Of a DNA stretch of 64,000 bases, positions 34,209 to 42,074 are shown one piece after another; the stretch's first letter is position 1, and every line of letters starts with the position of its first letter. The stretch is from an uncultured Phycicoccus sp. (GTDB taxonomy: Bacteria; Actinomycetota; Actinomycetes; Actinomycetales; Dermatophilaceae): contig NZ_CANLZR010000004.1 of NCBI RefSeq assembly GCF_947495705.1, positions 266,846-330,845 on the forward strand. Direction: 5' to 3'. The notes beneath the pieces are model-generated. The model ran no database searches. It was not told where the DNA came from and worked only from the letters and a program-made list of their open reading frames with translations. A program made the translations under genes and the position numbers.

Positions 34209-34688
34209 TCAGCGCGAGACCTGGGTGGAGTAGCAGGCCCACATCGTCTGCGCCGTGTGGCCGTCGGTCTTGCCGGTCACCTTGTGGCAGGCCACGTCGC
34301 GATCGGGGTTGGTGGGGTCGGACCCGCCGTGCTGCACCCAGTTGCCGTAGAACCCGCCGCCGCGCCGGATCGCGCCCGCGTAGTAGGCGTAGTAGTCGCG
34401 GTCGTGCAGCGCGCCGATGGCGACGCCGGTCCACACGGTCTTGCCGACGTAGCCGTTCTTGTGCACGTTGCGGACGCACAGCGTCGTGCCGCGGGTCTCG
34501 TACTCCCAGATCTGAACGGTGCTGATGATCGTCCCGGCGCCGTTGCGGATGTGCTCGGAGCCGATGATCGAGCCCTGGCACGACGCGTACGTCGTCGTGT
34601 TCGTGTCGGCGCTCGCCGACGGTGCGGCCGCGACGATCGCGGCGACGGCAGCGGCTCCTGCGAGCACGCCGGACATGGTCTTCCTCAT
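34209..34688 (-). CDS. Small secreted Tyr/Gly-rich protein of unknown function
   Basis: A 159-residue protein with a signal peptide (MRKTMSGVLAGAAAVAAIVAAAPSASA). The mature part of about 130 residues has four cysteines (ASCQGS, LCVRN, VACHKV, WACYS), likely two disulfides, and aromatic beta-type segments (QIWEYETRG, DRDYYAYYAGAIRRGGGFYG). I do not recognise a named family, though the layout resembles small secreted actinobacterial proteins with a jelly-like beta fold. A G-rich stretch lies before ATG 34688. It appears to be a single-gene unit. Confidence 0.75.
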   Translation of the reverse strand: MRKTMSGVLAGAAAVAAIVAAAPSASADTNTTTYASCQGSIIGSEHIRNGAGTIISTVQIWEYETRGTTLCVRNVHKNGYVGKTVWTGVAIGALHDRDYYAYYAGAIRRGGGFYGNWVQHGGSDPTNPDRDVACHKVTGKTDGHTAQTMWACYSTQVSR

Positions 34689-34796
34689 GGGTTTCCCCCC
34701 GTTGATGTCAGGACCGGTCCCGGTCCGCGGCGCTCTCCCCGCGCCGCGGGCCGAGTCTGTCAGGTCGGCCGCGCCGCTGCATCCGGAGCGACCGTC

Positions 34797-35609
34797 CTAC
34801 CCGACGGGTCTCGGCTCCTCGCCCCGGGGGCGGACGTGGGTGGACACGTGATCGGCGAACAGGCCGGGCCAGGCCATGATCCCGTAGGGCGTGCGCGCGA
34901 CCACGAGGCGGCTGTCGTCGATCAGCTCGTGGAGCAGGGCTGCGGTGCTCAGTGGGTGGGTCGGATCCTCGCTCCACGCGAGGACGAGGGTCGGGACATC
35001 GATGGTGCGGATCGCCTCGGGGTCGGGCAGGTCTGTCGACGCCGCACCACGGAGCACCGATGGCAGCAGGCTCTCGGCAACCGACGGCTCGGTGAGCGGG
35101 GCATCGGCGAGGGCCGGCGGGCCGATCGTCGACTCCGCCTGTGCGACGAACGCGGCGAGGCCCTCGCGCTCGACGAGCTCGGCGCCGGCCAGGTAGGTCG
35201 CGGCCTGGGGGCGCCGGGTGGTCCACGCGGTCGGCGGCACGACGAGGGTCAGGCTCGCGAAGCGGCCGGGGTCGCGGACCGCCGCGTGCAGGAGCGTGCC
35301 GGTGCCCATCGACGGGCCCGCGCCGTGGACCCGCTCACCCGGTGCGACGTGGTCGAGCAGCGCGAGCAGGTCGTCGGCGAGCCGGTGCCACTGGTAGCCG
35401 GCGGGGTGGCGGTCACCGGTGGAGCGGCCGTGGCCACGCGCGTCGTAGCGCAGCACCCGGTGGTCCCGTAGCGACCGGCCGAGGTCGAGCCCGATCCGCT
35501 CGTCGCGCTCGCGGCACGAGGTGAGGCCGTGCAGCTGGACCACGAGCGGGCCGGAGTCACCCTCGACGTCGTAGTCGAGGGTCGCGTCGCCGAGTTCGAG
35601 CGTGGGCAC
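34797..35609 (-). CDS. Alpha/beta hydrolase
   Basis: A 270-residue alpha/beta hydrolase. The oxyanion motif LHGLTSCRE, the strand LRYDARGHGRSTG and the nucleophile elbow GAGPSMGTG (Ser near 115) are clear. The likely acid residue is in VLAWSEDPTHP. No late catalytic His stands out, because the C-terminal part (RTPYGIMAWPGLFADHVSTH) has its His in an unusual context. GTG 35609 has a GGAGG box four bases upstream. It is divergent from the condensation-domain gene and appears to share a symmetric promoter core with it. Confidence 0.85.
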   Translation of the reverse strand: MPTLELGDATLDYDVEGDSGPLVVQLHGLTSCRERDERIGLDLGRSLRDHRVLRYDARGHGRSTGDRHPAGYQWHRLADDLLALLDHVAPGERVHGAGPSMGTGTLLHAAVRDPGRFASLTLVVPPTAWTTRRPQAATYLAGAELVEREGLAAFVAQAESTIGPPALADAPLTEPSVAESLLPSVLRGAASTDLPDPEAIRTIDVPTLVLAWSEDPTHPLSTAALLHELIDDSRLVVARTPYGIMAWPGLFADHVSTHVRPRGEEPRPVG

Positions 35610-35644
35610 GCCGCCTCCAGGGGAACCGTCGTCGGGGATGGCCC

Positions 35645-35651
35645 TAGAGTA
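35645..35651. promoter_or_regulatory. Symmetric bidirectional -10 core
   Basis: TAGAGTA reads TAGAGT on the plus strand and TACTCT on the minus strand, each a TAnnnT hexamer. The plus copy lies eight bases before ATG 35659; the minus copy is about 40 bases before GTG 35609. Confidence 0.5.
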
Positions 35652-35658
35652 CGGCGGC

Positions 35659-36972
35659 ATGCGCCTCACGAACGTCGCGCAGATGACGCTGCCGACGGGA
35701 CGGCTGCGCAGTCTCGAGGTCCGCGCCGTGCCCCAGCGGGCCGAGCGGCTGCCGGTCTCGTTCGACCAGGCCCGTCATGTGGGTGAGGGCGACCGGCCCG
35801 GGTCGTGGATGGCCATCGCCGTCCGGTTGCCCCTGCCGGTGATCGACCAGGACGTCGCGGCCGCGTGGGCCGCCGTCTGCGCCCGGCACGGGACGCTGCG
35901 GACCGTGTTCGAGCGGGCCGGAGGCGGCGAGGTGGCGCTGCACGACGCCGATCTGACCGTCGGGCCGTGGGTCGAGCACGACGTCGGCGACCGGGCGACC
36001 CGCGACGTGGTGCGGGAGGTTCTGGACGGGGCCTGCCGCCCGTTCGCCTCGCCGGCCCACCGGCTGTGCCTCGTCGAGCCCGCCCCGGAGGCCGACGACC
36101 CGCGCCCGGCCGTCCTCCTCGCTGCCGATCACGCCCACGTCGACCTGTGGAGCCTCGTCGTCCTCGTGCGCGACCTCGTGGCCTGCATCGACGACGTGCG
36201 CCGGGGCGCCGAGCCGGGAGGGCGGCTGCCGCCGTCCCCGGCGTTCGCCGACCACACCGCCGCGCTCCGGGCCCGACCGCCCGCGCCCGGCCACGTACGC
36301 CGGCGGTGGGCGGACATCCTCGAGGCCGAGGGCGGTGTCATGCCGCTGTTCCCGCTGCCCCTCGGCGACGTGTCGGCGCCGACGCCCGAGGTGGTCGAGG
36401 TCCGTGACGTCCTCGACGCCGACGGTGCCGCCCGGTTCGCCGACGTCGCGCACGGCCGTGGGGTCCGGATGATCGCCCTCGCGATGTCCGTGCTGACCCG
36501 GGCGACCCGGGAGGTGGCCGGGGCTCCGTTGCGGGCGGTCTTCCCCGTGCACAGCCGGTACGAGGACCGGTGGCACGACGCCGTCGGCTGGTTCATCACC
36601 AACGCCGTCATCGAGTCCTACGACACCGACCCGCGGACGTGCGCGGCCGCGGTCAGGGAGGCGCTCGGCCTCGGCTCCTGGCCCCTGGCTCCGATCCTGG
36701 CCCCGTGGGGCGGGATGCCCCAGGCCCCCGGGATGTTCGCGGTGTCCTGGCTCGACACGAGGCGGCTACCGGTGCACCTCGACCCCGCCCTCGACGTCCA
36801 GTACGTGTCAGCGGCCACCCGGACCGACGGCGTCATGGTCTGGTTCGTCGTCAACGACTCCGGGCTCCACCTGCGGTGCCGCTACCCCGGGACCCCGCAG
36901 GCGCGGGCCAACGTCGGCGCCTGGCTCGACGCCGTCGAGGGCGGGCTGGTCGCGGCGGCCGAGGGCCGGTGA
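35659..36972 (+). CDS. Standalone condensation-domain protein
   Basis: A 437-residue protein related to NRPS condensation domains and CoA-dependent acyltransferases. The active-site region reads ADHAHVDLWSLVVLVRDL, matching HHxxxDx with the first His replaced by Asp, as in some free-standing members. QARHVGEGDRPGSW near the start, RAVFPVHSRYEDRW and GWFITNAV near 305-325 fit the second half of the fold. No carrier, adenylation or thioesterase domain is nearby, so it probably makes an ester or amide in a small pathway, or modifies a lipid. Substrates are unknown. ATG 35659 is supported by the TAGAGT hexamer. Confidence 0.82.
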   Translation: MRLTNVAQMTLPTGRLRSLEVRAVPQRAERLPVSFDQARHVGEGDRPGSWMAIAVRLPLPVIDQDVAAAWAAVCARHGTLRTVFERAGGGEVALHDADLTVGPWVEHDVGDRATRDVVREVLDGACRPFASPAHRLCLVEPAPEADDPRPAVLLAADHAHVDLWSLVVLVRDLVACIDDVRRGAEPGGRLPPSPAFADHTAALRARPPAPGHVRRRWADILEAEGGVMPLFPLPLGDVSAPTPEVVEVRDVLDADGAARFADVAHGRGVRMIALAMSVLTRATREVAGAPLRAVFPVHSRYEDRWHDAVGWFITNAVIESYDTDPRTCAAAVREALGLGSWPLAPILAPWGGMPQAPGMFAVSWLDTRRLPVHLDPALDVQYVSAATRTDGVMVWFVVNDSGLHLRCRYPGTPQARANVGAWLDAVEGGLVAAAEGR

Positions 36973-36998
36973 GCCTGACCAGTCCAGCCTGTGGAGCA

Positions 36999-37017
36999 TT
37001 AGGTAAGGCTGCCCTTG
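36999..37017. promoter_or_regulatory. DtxR/IdeR iron box upstream of bfd-bfr
   Basis: TTAGGTAAGGCTGCCCTTG matches 14 of 19 positions of the IdeR/DtxR consensus, with a nearly perfect left half. It overlaps the promoter region of bfd. Confidence 0.7.
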
Positions 37018-37021
37018 GTAT

Positions 37022-37037
37022 GGTGAGGTTTACCTGA
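37022..37037. promoter_or_regulatory. Second imperfect iron-box half-site pair
   Basis: The AGGTTTACCT core is a 10-bp inverted repeat and directly follows the first box. Tandem IdeR boxes are known upstream of iron-storage genes. Confidence 0.4.
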
Positions 37038-37074
37038 CTCGCAGATGGGCTGCGACGCGGAACGGAGGTGCGCG

Positions 37075-37320
37075 GTGATCGTCTGTCACTGCATGGTCGT
37101 CAACGACACGGCCATCACCGACGCCGTCGACGCCGGCGCCACGACGCTCGCGGAGGTGTGCCGCTCCACCGGGGCCGGGACGGACTGCGGCGGCTGCGTC
37201 TTCTCGGTCAAGGCGATCGTCTGCAACCATGACGTCTTCCGCGCGCGCACGATGGACGACCTGAGGGCGCTCGCCACCGACGTCAGCCTCGACGAGGAGC
37301 CCATCCGTGCAGCCAGTTGA
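37075..37320 (+). CDS. bfd: Bacterioferritin-associated ferredoxin
   Basis: An 81-residue BFD-like [2Fe-2S] protein. The four cluster cysteines follow the Bfd pattern: CHC at residues 4-6, then CGGC in GTDCGGCVFSVKAIV. Bfd gives electrons to bacterioferritin to release stored iron as Fe2+. GTG 37075 is chosen because GGAGG lies about six bases upstream; a start at 37045 would add unrelated residues. The gene overlaps bfr by 14 bp, and the iron box upstream suggests IdeR control of both. Confidence 0.95.
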   Translation: MIVCHCMVVNDTAITDAVDAGATTLAEVCRSTGAGTDCGGCVFSVKAIVCNHDVFRARTMDDLRALATDVSLDEEPIRAAS

Positions 37321-37792
37321 CCGCCGTGTCGTCGACCTCTTCAACGAGGCCCTGACGTTCGAGCTCACCGTGACCAACACGTACTTCCTGCACGCCCGGA
37401 TGCTCGACAACTGGGGCTTCGTGCGGCTCGGCAAGGTCTTCTACGACCTCTCGATCGACGAGATGAAGGACGCCGACGCCATCATCAACCGGATCCTCTT
37501 CTTCGAGGGCCACCCGAACGTGCAGAAGCTCGGTGCCATCACGATCGGCGAGGACGCGCACGAGATGCTGCGCCTGGCGCACACCAGCGAGCTCGCGGCC
37601 ATCGCCCAGTTCAACGCCGCCGCCCAGGAGTGCCACGACCTCGGCGACCACGGCTCGGCCGCCATCTTCGAGGAGATGGTGCGCGACGAGGAGAAGCACG
37701 CCGACTGGTTCGAGTCTCAGCTCGACGCCATCGACCGGATCAGCGTCCAGCAGTACCTCGCCCAGCAGATGGAGCCCGGCTCCGCACCCTGA
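37307..37792 (+). CDS. bfr: Bacterioferritin
   Basis: A 161-residue bacterioferritin, normal length, that stores iron as a mineral in a 24-subunit shell. Visible ligands by E. coli comparison: Glu19 (E18), Tyr26 (Y25), Glu52 (E51), heme Met53 (M52), the later Glu in HTSEL (E94), and Glu and His in RDEEKHADW (E127, H130). The exception is the position of E. coli His54, which is Asp55 here (DEMKDAD instead of DEMKHAD). GTG 37307 has GAGGAG seven bases upstream and overlaps the end of bfd. Confidence 0.95.
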   Translation: MQPVDRRVVDLFNEALTFELTVTNTYFLHARMLDNWGFVRLGKVFYDLSIDEMKDADAIINRILFFEGHPNVQKLGAITIGEDAHEMLRLAHTSELAAIAQFNAAAQECHDLGDHGSAAIFEEMVRDEEKHADWFESQLDAIDRISVQQYLAQQMEPGSAP

Positions 37793-37830
37793 GCCTGCGC
37801 GCTCGCGGGACCGCGACCCCCGGGGGCCGC

Positions 37831-37848
37831 GCCCGGCGGCCGCCGGGC
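37831..37848. terminator. GC-rich palindrome between bfr and the E2-like gene
   Basis: An 18-bp perfect palindrome (GCCCGGCGGCCGCCGGGC) lies between the convergent genes, and probably ends both transcripts. Confidence 0.6.
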
Positions 37849-37853
37849 GGCGC

Positions 37854-38639
37854 TCAGCCGTCGAGCAGCTCGGGCCGGGCCAGGTGCTCGACGACGATCT
37901 GCTGCAGCCGGCCCGCGTGGGCGCCGTCGATGATCCGGTGGTCCGCCGTCGCGACGAGCACCACCGTCGGGCGGACGACCACCTCACCGCCCACCGCGAC
38001 GGGCCGGTCGCGGATCGCGCCGATCGCGAGGTACACCGCGGCCCGCGCGAACGGTGCGGGCGCGAGGTAGGCCTCGTCGAGGCCGAGGGTGCCGACGTTG
38101 GAGACGAACGCCGTGCCGAGCGGCCGCCCCGGCTGGCCGAACGCCGGGGTGTTCAGGCCCCCGACGAGCAGGCTCGCGGTACTCAGCACCGGCCGCATCG
38201 CCCACCAGGGGGCGATCCGGACGAGCGCGGAGGTGCGGCGATGGTGCCGGTCCTCGTCCGCTCGCAGCAAGGCGGCGGCCGACGCGACCCGCTGGGCGAC
38301 CTCGGTGCTCGACAGCCGGTCGGCGTCCTCGACGCGGACGGGGCCGAGGTCCTCACCGTTCTCGATGTCCACCGCGAACGAGACCGTGCAGCCCTCGACG
38401 GGCACGATCCGGCCGAAGACGACGCGGGCCCGGGCCTCGGGGACGGCGCGCATGGCCCGGCCGAGCGCCGCGCCGACGAGGTGGGTCAGGGTCACCCGCA
38501 CCCCCGTCGACCGGCGGAGGTGCTCGATGTGCGCGAGGGCCGCGGTGACGTCGACCTCCGTGCGGGCGTGGATGCGACCCTCGACCGGCGCGCGCCACGT
38601 GGCGGCGGCGATCTTGCGCCGGACGCTGCGCCCGCTCAT
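37854..38639 (-). CDS. Standalone 2-oxoacid dehydrogenase E2-type acyltransferase domain
   Basis: A 261-residue protein covering only the catalytic (chloramphenicol acetyltransferase-like) domain of E2 enzymes. The hallmark DHRIIDGAHAGRL gives catalytic His and Asp; VTLTHLVGAALGRAM, VSFAVDIENGEDL and TAFVSNVGTLGLDEAYLAP also fit. No lipoyl or E1/E3-binding domain and no dehydrogenase genes are nearby. It therefore acts outside classical pyruvate-type complexes, perhaps as an acyltransferase on a CoA ester. ATG 38639 overlaps the SDR stop as ATGA, so the two enzymes are made together. Confidence 0.88.
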   Translation of the reverse strand: MSGRSVRRKIAAATWRAPVEGRIHARTEVDVTAALAHIEHLRRSTGVRVTLTHLVGAALGRAMRAVPEARARVVFGRIVPVEGCTVSFAVDIENGEDLGPVRVEDADRLSSTEVAQRVASAAALLRADEDRHHRRTSALVRIAPWWAMRPVLSTASLLVGGLNTPAFGQPGRPLGTAFVSNVGTLGLDEAYLAPAPFARAAVYLAIGAIRDRPVAVGGEVVVRPTVVLVATADHRIIDGAHAGRLQQIVVEHLARPELLDG

Positions 38640-39472
38640 GCGGCGGGCCCCGGCGCGGGGTCGACGCTGCGCGCCGGCGCGGACCCCTGGGCCGGCATAC
38701 CGGCCAGGACGCCGCGCACGAGCTGACGAGGCAGCCCCGCGACAGCGGCAAGGGGTGCGGCCCGGCGCGGCAGCCTGACCACCGGCCGACCGGCCTCGAC
38801 GGCGTCGAGCACGGCGGCGGCCACGACGCCGGGGTCGAGGTCGCGCAGGGCGCGGAGCCGGTAGACCCGGGCGAACGAGCCACCCGCCGCCGAGTGCCGG
38901 CGGGCCCGGTCCATCATCGCGGACTCGACCGGGCCGAGCTCGGCGACGGTGGTACCCACTCCGGTGCGGCGCAGCTCGAGCCGCAGCCCAGCGGCGGCGT
39001 GGGTGAGCCCGGCCTTCGTGGCCCCGTACACGGCCAGCCCGGGGAAGCTCGCGACCCCGGCGAGCGAGGAGACCAGAACGACGTGGCCGTGCCCGCGGGC
39101 GATCATGCCGGGCAGGACGAGGCGGGTCAGCGCGAGCGGCGCCGTGAGGTTGAGCGCCACGGTGCGCTCGACGTCGCCGGGCTCGAGCTCGTCGAGGCGC
39201 CCGACGGTCTCGACCGCGGCGTTGTGCACGATGGCGTCGACGGGCCCGGAGCCGGCCTCCGCTCGGGCGATGACGTCCTCGAGGGCGCTCGCCTGGGTGA
39301 GATCGGCCGGGAGGGGTCGCACGCCGAGGCGGCGCGCGAGATCGTCGAGCGGCCCGGCCGACCGTGCCACGACGGTGACCCGCGCCCCGCGGGCCACGAG
39401 CTGCTCGGTGAGCCGCCGGCCGATGGTGCCGGTGGCTCCGGTGAGCAGGACGTGGCGGTCGGCGAGGAGCAT
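38636..39472 (-). CDS. Short-chain dehydrogenase/reductase
   Basis: A 278-residue SDR. The NAD(P) site is TGATGTIG near residues 11-18, NAAVET the structural NNAG-like motif, and the catalytic set Ser (LVSSLAG), Tyr and Lys (YGATK) is present. The Arg after the beta-2 strand (VVARSAG) suggests NADP(H). A C-terminal helix (residues about 230-260) may touch membranes. ATG 39472 is preceded by CAGACT with a six-base spacer; the longer frame to 39559 is not needed. It forms a two-gene unit with the E2-type acyltransferase. Confidence 0.9.
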   Translation of the reverse strand: MLLADRHVLLTGATGTIGRRLTEQLVARGARVTVVARSAGPLDDLARRLGVRPLPADLTQASALEDVIARAEAGSGPVDAIVHNAAVETVGRLDELEPGDVERTVALNLTAPLALTRLVLPGMIARGHGHVVLVSSLAGVASFPGLAVYGATKAGLTHAAAGLRLELRRTGVGTTVAELGPVESAMMDRARRHSAAGGSFARVYRLRALRDLDPGVVAAAVLDAVEAGRPVVRLPRRAAPLAAVAGLPRQLVRGVLAGMPAQGSAPARSVDPAPGPAA

Positions 39473-39575
39473 CCGCCCAGTCTGGGCTGCCGGGCCCGGC
39501 GGCCCGGCATCGGGTGGCCCCGCGTGTCGAAGGTTGGTCCCACCCGGGGAGCCGGGCACCGGCGCGCCCCTCGGG

Positions 39576-40571
39576 TCAGGTGCGTCGGGCGAGGGTGACC
39601 GCGAAGTCGCCGGCCGGGTCGGTCCACGTCTCGGTGACGGCGAAGCCGGCCTCTGCCAGCTCGGCCCCGATGCCGTCGATGCTGAACTTGGTGGAGATCT
39701 CGACGCACAGCTCCTCGCCGGTGGCGAGCTCGACGACGAGGTCGGCCCCGGGCACCGTGACCACCTGCGGCTCCTCGGCCCGCAGGCGCATGTCTACGCG
39801 CTGCATTCGCGCGTCCCACAGCGGGGCGTAGCTGAACGCCCCCTGGTCGAAGTCGGCGCCGAGCTCGCGGTTGACCACGGTGAGGCAGTTGCGGATGAAC
39901 CTCTCGGTGACCCCCGCCGAGTCGTCGTACGCCGCGACGAGGCGATCGACGTCCTTGACGAGGTCGGTGCCGAGCAGGAGCCACTCGCCGGGCTCGAGGG
40001 AGTCGGCGAGGGCCCCGAGGAACGCCGCCCGCTCCTCGAGGTAGAAGTTGCCGATGGTGCTGCCGAGGAAGGCGACGAGCCGGCGGTCACCGCGGGGGAG
40101 GTCGCCCAGGTGCAGGGTGAAGTCGCCGACGACCGCCTCGACGGCCAGGCCCGGGTACCGCCGGCTCAGCGTGGCGGCCGCGCCGCGCAGGGTGGCGTCC
40201 GAGACGTCGACCGGCACGAAGCGGTGCAGCGGCTCGTGCGGGCGCTCCGGCGAGCGGAAGGCGTCGAGCAGCGTGCGGGTCTTGTCGCTGGTGCCGCTGC
40301 CGAGCTCGACGAGGGTGCTCGCGTCGCACGCCGCCGCGATGTCGGCGGCATGCTCGACGAGGATCGAGCGCTCGGCCTCGGTCGGGTAGTACTCCGGGAG
40401 CCGGGTGATCTCGTCGAACAGGCCGGCGCCGACGTCGTCGTAGAGCCACTTCGGCGGCAGCCGGCGCGGCCGGCCGCCCAGCCCGCGGCGGACGTCGTCG
40501 ACGAGGGAGCCGCTGGCCCAGTCGGGGTCGAGGAGCACCTCGACCCGGGGCTCGACCTCGCGGCGGCTCAT
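39576..40571 (-). CDS. egtD: L-histidine N-alpha-methyltransferase EgtD
   Basis: A 331-residue SAM-dependent methyltransferase making hercynine from histidine, the first step to ergothioneine. The fold marks are visible: PPKWLYDDVGAGLFDEITRLPEYYPTEAE at the N-terminus, the SAM site VELGSGTSDKTRTLL, VPVDVSDATLR, FLGSTIGNFYLEE and GTDLVKD. The histidine-binding C-terminal region ISTKFSIDGI is also typical. ATG 40571 overlaps the egtB stop as ATGA. Length matches mycobacterial EgtD. Confidence 0.96.
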   Translation of the reverse strand: MSRREVEPRVEVLLDPDWASGSLVDDVRRGLGGRPRRLPPKWLYDDVGAGLFDEITRLPEYYPTEAERSILVEHAADIAAACDASTLVELGSGTSDKTRTLLDAFRSPERPHEPLHRFVPVDVSDATLRGAAATLSRRYPGLAVEAVVGDFTLHLGDLPRGDRRLVAFLGSTIGNFYLEERAAFLGALADSLEPGEWLLLGTDLVKDVDRLVAAYDDSAGVTERFIRNCLTVVNRELGADFDQGAFSYAPLWDARMQRVDMRLRAEEPQVVTVPGADLVVELATGEELCVEISTKFSIDGIGAELAEAGFAVTETWTDPAGDFAVTLARRT

Positions 40572-41872
40572 GAGAGCCCCTGGGGTGCACCGCCGTCGGC
40601 GAGGCGGACGCCGGAGAGCGCCCACCGCGACGCGTGCGGGAAGAAGTTGCGGTACGTGGCGCGGGCGTGGCCGGGCGGGGTGAGCGCGCAGCCGCCGCGG
40701 AGCACCATCTGGTTGGACATGAACTTGCCGTTGTACTCGCCGATGGCGCCCTCGGGCGGGTGGAACCCCGGGTATGCGTGGTACGCCGACGACGTCCACT
40801 CCCAGCAGTCGCCGTAGACCTGGCGGAGCCGGTGCTCGCCGCCGGCGGCCGGCGCCGGTGCCGGGTGGTAGTGCTCGAGGTCGGCGAGGTTGCCCCCGGA
40901 GTGCGCGGCGTCGGCCTGGCCGTCGGCGACGACGGCGTGCTCCCACTCGGCCTCGCTGGGGAGGCGCTTGCCGGCCCAGGTGGCGTAGGCCTCGGTCTCG
41001 TAGAAGCTGACGTGCGCGACGGGCAGCCCGGGGTTGACCGGCCAGGTGCCGTGCAGGGTGTGCTCGAGCCAGACCCCGTCGTGGTCGGTCCAGTAGAACG
41101 GGGCGCGCCAGCCGTCGGCGGTGACCTTGGCCCAGCCGTCGGACAGCCAGAACTCGGGCCGGCGGTAGCCGCCGTCGGCCATGAACTCGAGCCATTCGCC
41201 GTTCGTGACGAGCCGGTCGGCGATGCGGTACGGCTCGAGCCACTGGCGGTGCCGCGGCAGCTCGTTGTCGAAGGAGAAGGCCCCGCCCTCGTGGCCGATC
41301 TCGACGAGGCCGCCCTCGACGTCGACGAACGTCATGGCGTCGGGCTCGCAGTGCGCCCGGCGCGCCCCGCCGTACGCGGGCTCGAGCGGGTTGCGCGACA
41401 GCACGTGCTTGATGTCCATGAGCAGCAGCTCCTGGTGCTGCTGCTCATGGTGGAACCCCAGCTCGATGGTCGAGGCGAGCTTCTGCAGGGTGCCGTCGTC
41501 GAGGGTGGCGACGAGGTCGCGCATCCGGTCGTCGACGTTGTCCCGGTACTCGCCGACGTCGTGGGCGCCGGGGCGGGTGATGAGACCCCGGTCGGGGCGG
41601 GAGTAGCGGGGCCCGAGGCTCTCGTAGTAGCTGTTGAAGAGGAACCAGTACTTGTCCTGGTACGGCGCGAAGTGCTGCTCGTGCTCGGCGAGGACGAAGG
41701 TCTCGAAGAACCACGTGACGTGCGCCCGGTGCCATTTCGTGGGTGACACGTCGGGCATCGACTGGACGGTCTGGTCCTCGGGGGACAGCGGGGCGGCGAG
41801 GCGCTCGGTGTGGGAGCGCACCTCGTCGAAGCGGGTGGTCAGGCTCGTGGCGTCCCACATCGTCGTGCTCAT
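40568..41872 (-). CDS. egtB: Ergothioneine sulfoxide synthase EgtB
   Basis: A 434-residue non-haem iron enzyme that couples hercynine with a thiol and oxygen. The N-terminal DinB-like four-helix domain holds the iron histidines (WHRAHVTWFFETF and FHHEQQHQELLLMD). The C-terminal FGE-sulfatase domain runs from about 195 (FVDVEGGLVEIG, FDNELPRH, PVTNGEW-like VTNGEWLEF, WEWTSSAYHAYPGF, VLRGG). ATG 41872 has GAGGA seven bases upstream. egtD follows directly; egtA, egtC and egtE are not in the window. Whether the thiol donor is gamma-glutamylcysteine or cysteine cannot be told safely from sequence alone. Confidence 0.95.
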   Translation of the reverse strand: MSTTMWDATSLTTRFDEVRSHTERLAAPLSPEDQTVQSMPDVSPTKWHRAHVTWFFETFVLAEHEQHFAPYQDKYWFLFNSYYESLGPRYSRPDRGLITRPGAHDVGEYRDNVDDRMRDLVATLDDGTLQKLASTIELGFHHEQQHQELLLMDIKHVLSRNPLEPAYGGARRAHCEPDAMTFVDVEGGLVEIGHEGGAFSFDNELPRHRQWLEPYRIADRLVTNGEWLEFMADGGYRRPEFWLSDGWAKVTADGWRAPFYWTDHDGVWLEHTLHGTWPVNPGLPVAHVSFYETEAYATWAGKRLPSEAEWEHAVVADGQADAAHSGGNLADLEHYHPAPAPAAGGEHRLRQVYGDCWEWTSSAYHAYPGFHPPEGAIGEYNGKFMSNQMVLRGGCALTPPGHARATYRNFFPHASRWALSGVRLADGGAPQGLS

Positions 41873-42074
41873 GCCGGAGTCCTCTCGTCGGGCGTTCGTC
41901 GGCCGGCTGTGCCGTCCATCTTTACCCAACCTGCCGACAGGGCAAGCCCCAGCGGACGAGGTTCATCGATCCTCGCGAGGGTCGGGATCTCGGCGCTCCG
42001 GGGACATCCGTCGATCACGGTTCCGGATGCACAGCAGCCGCTAGGGTCGCGGAGGCACCGAAGGAGGGGATCCC

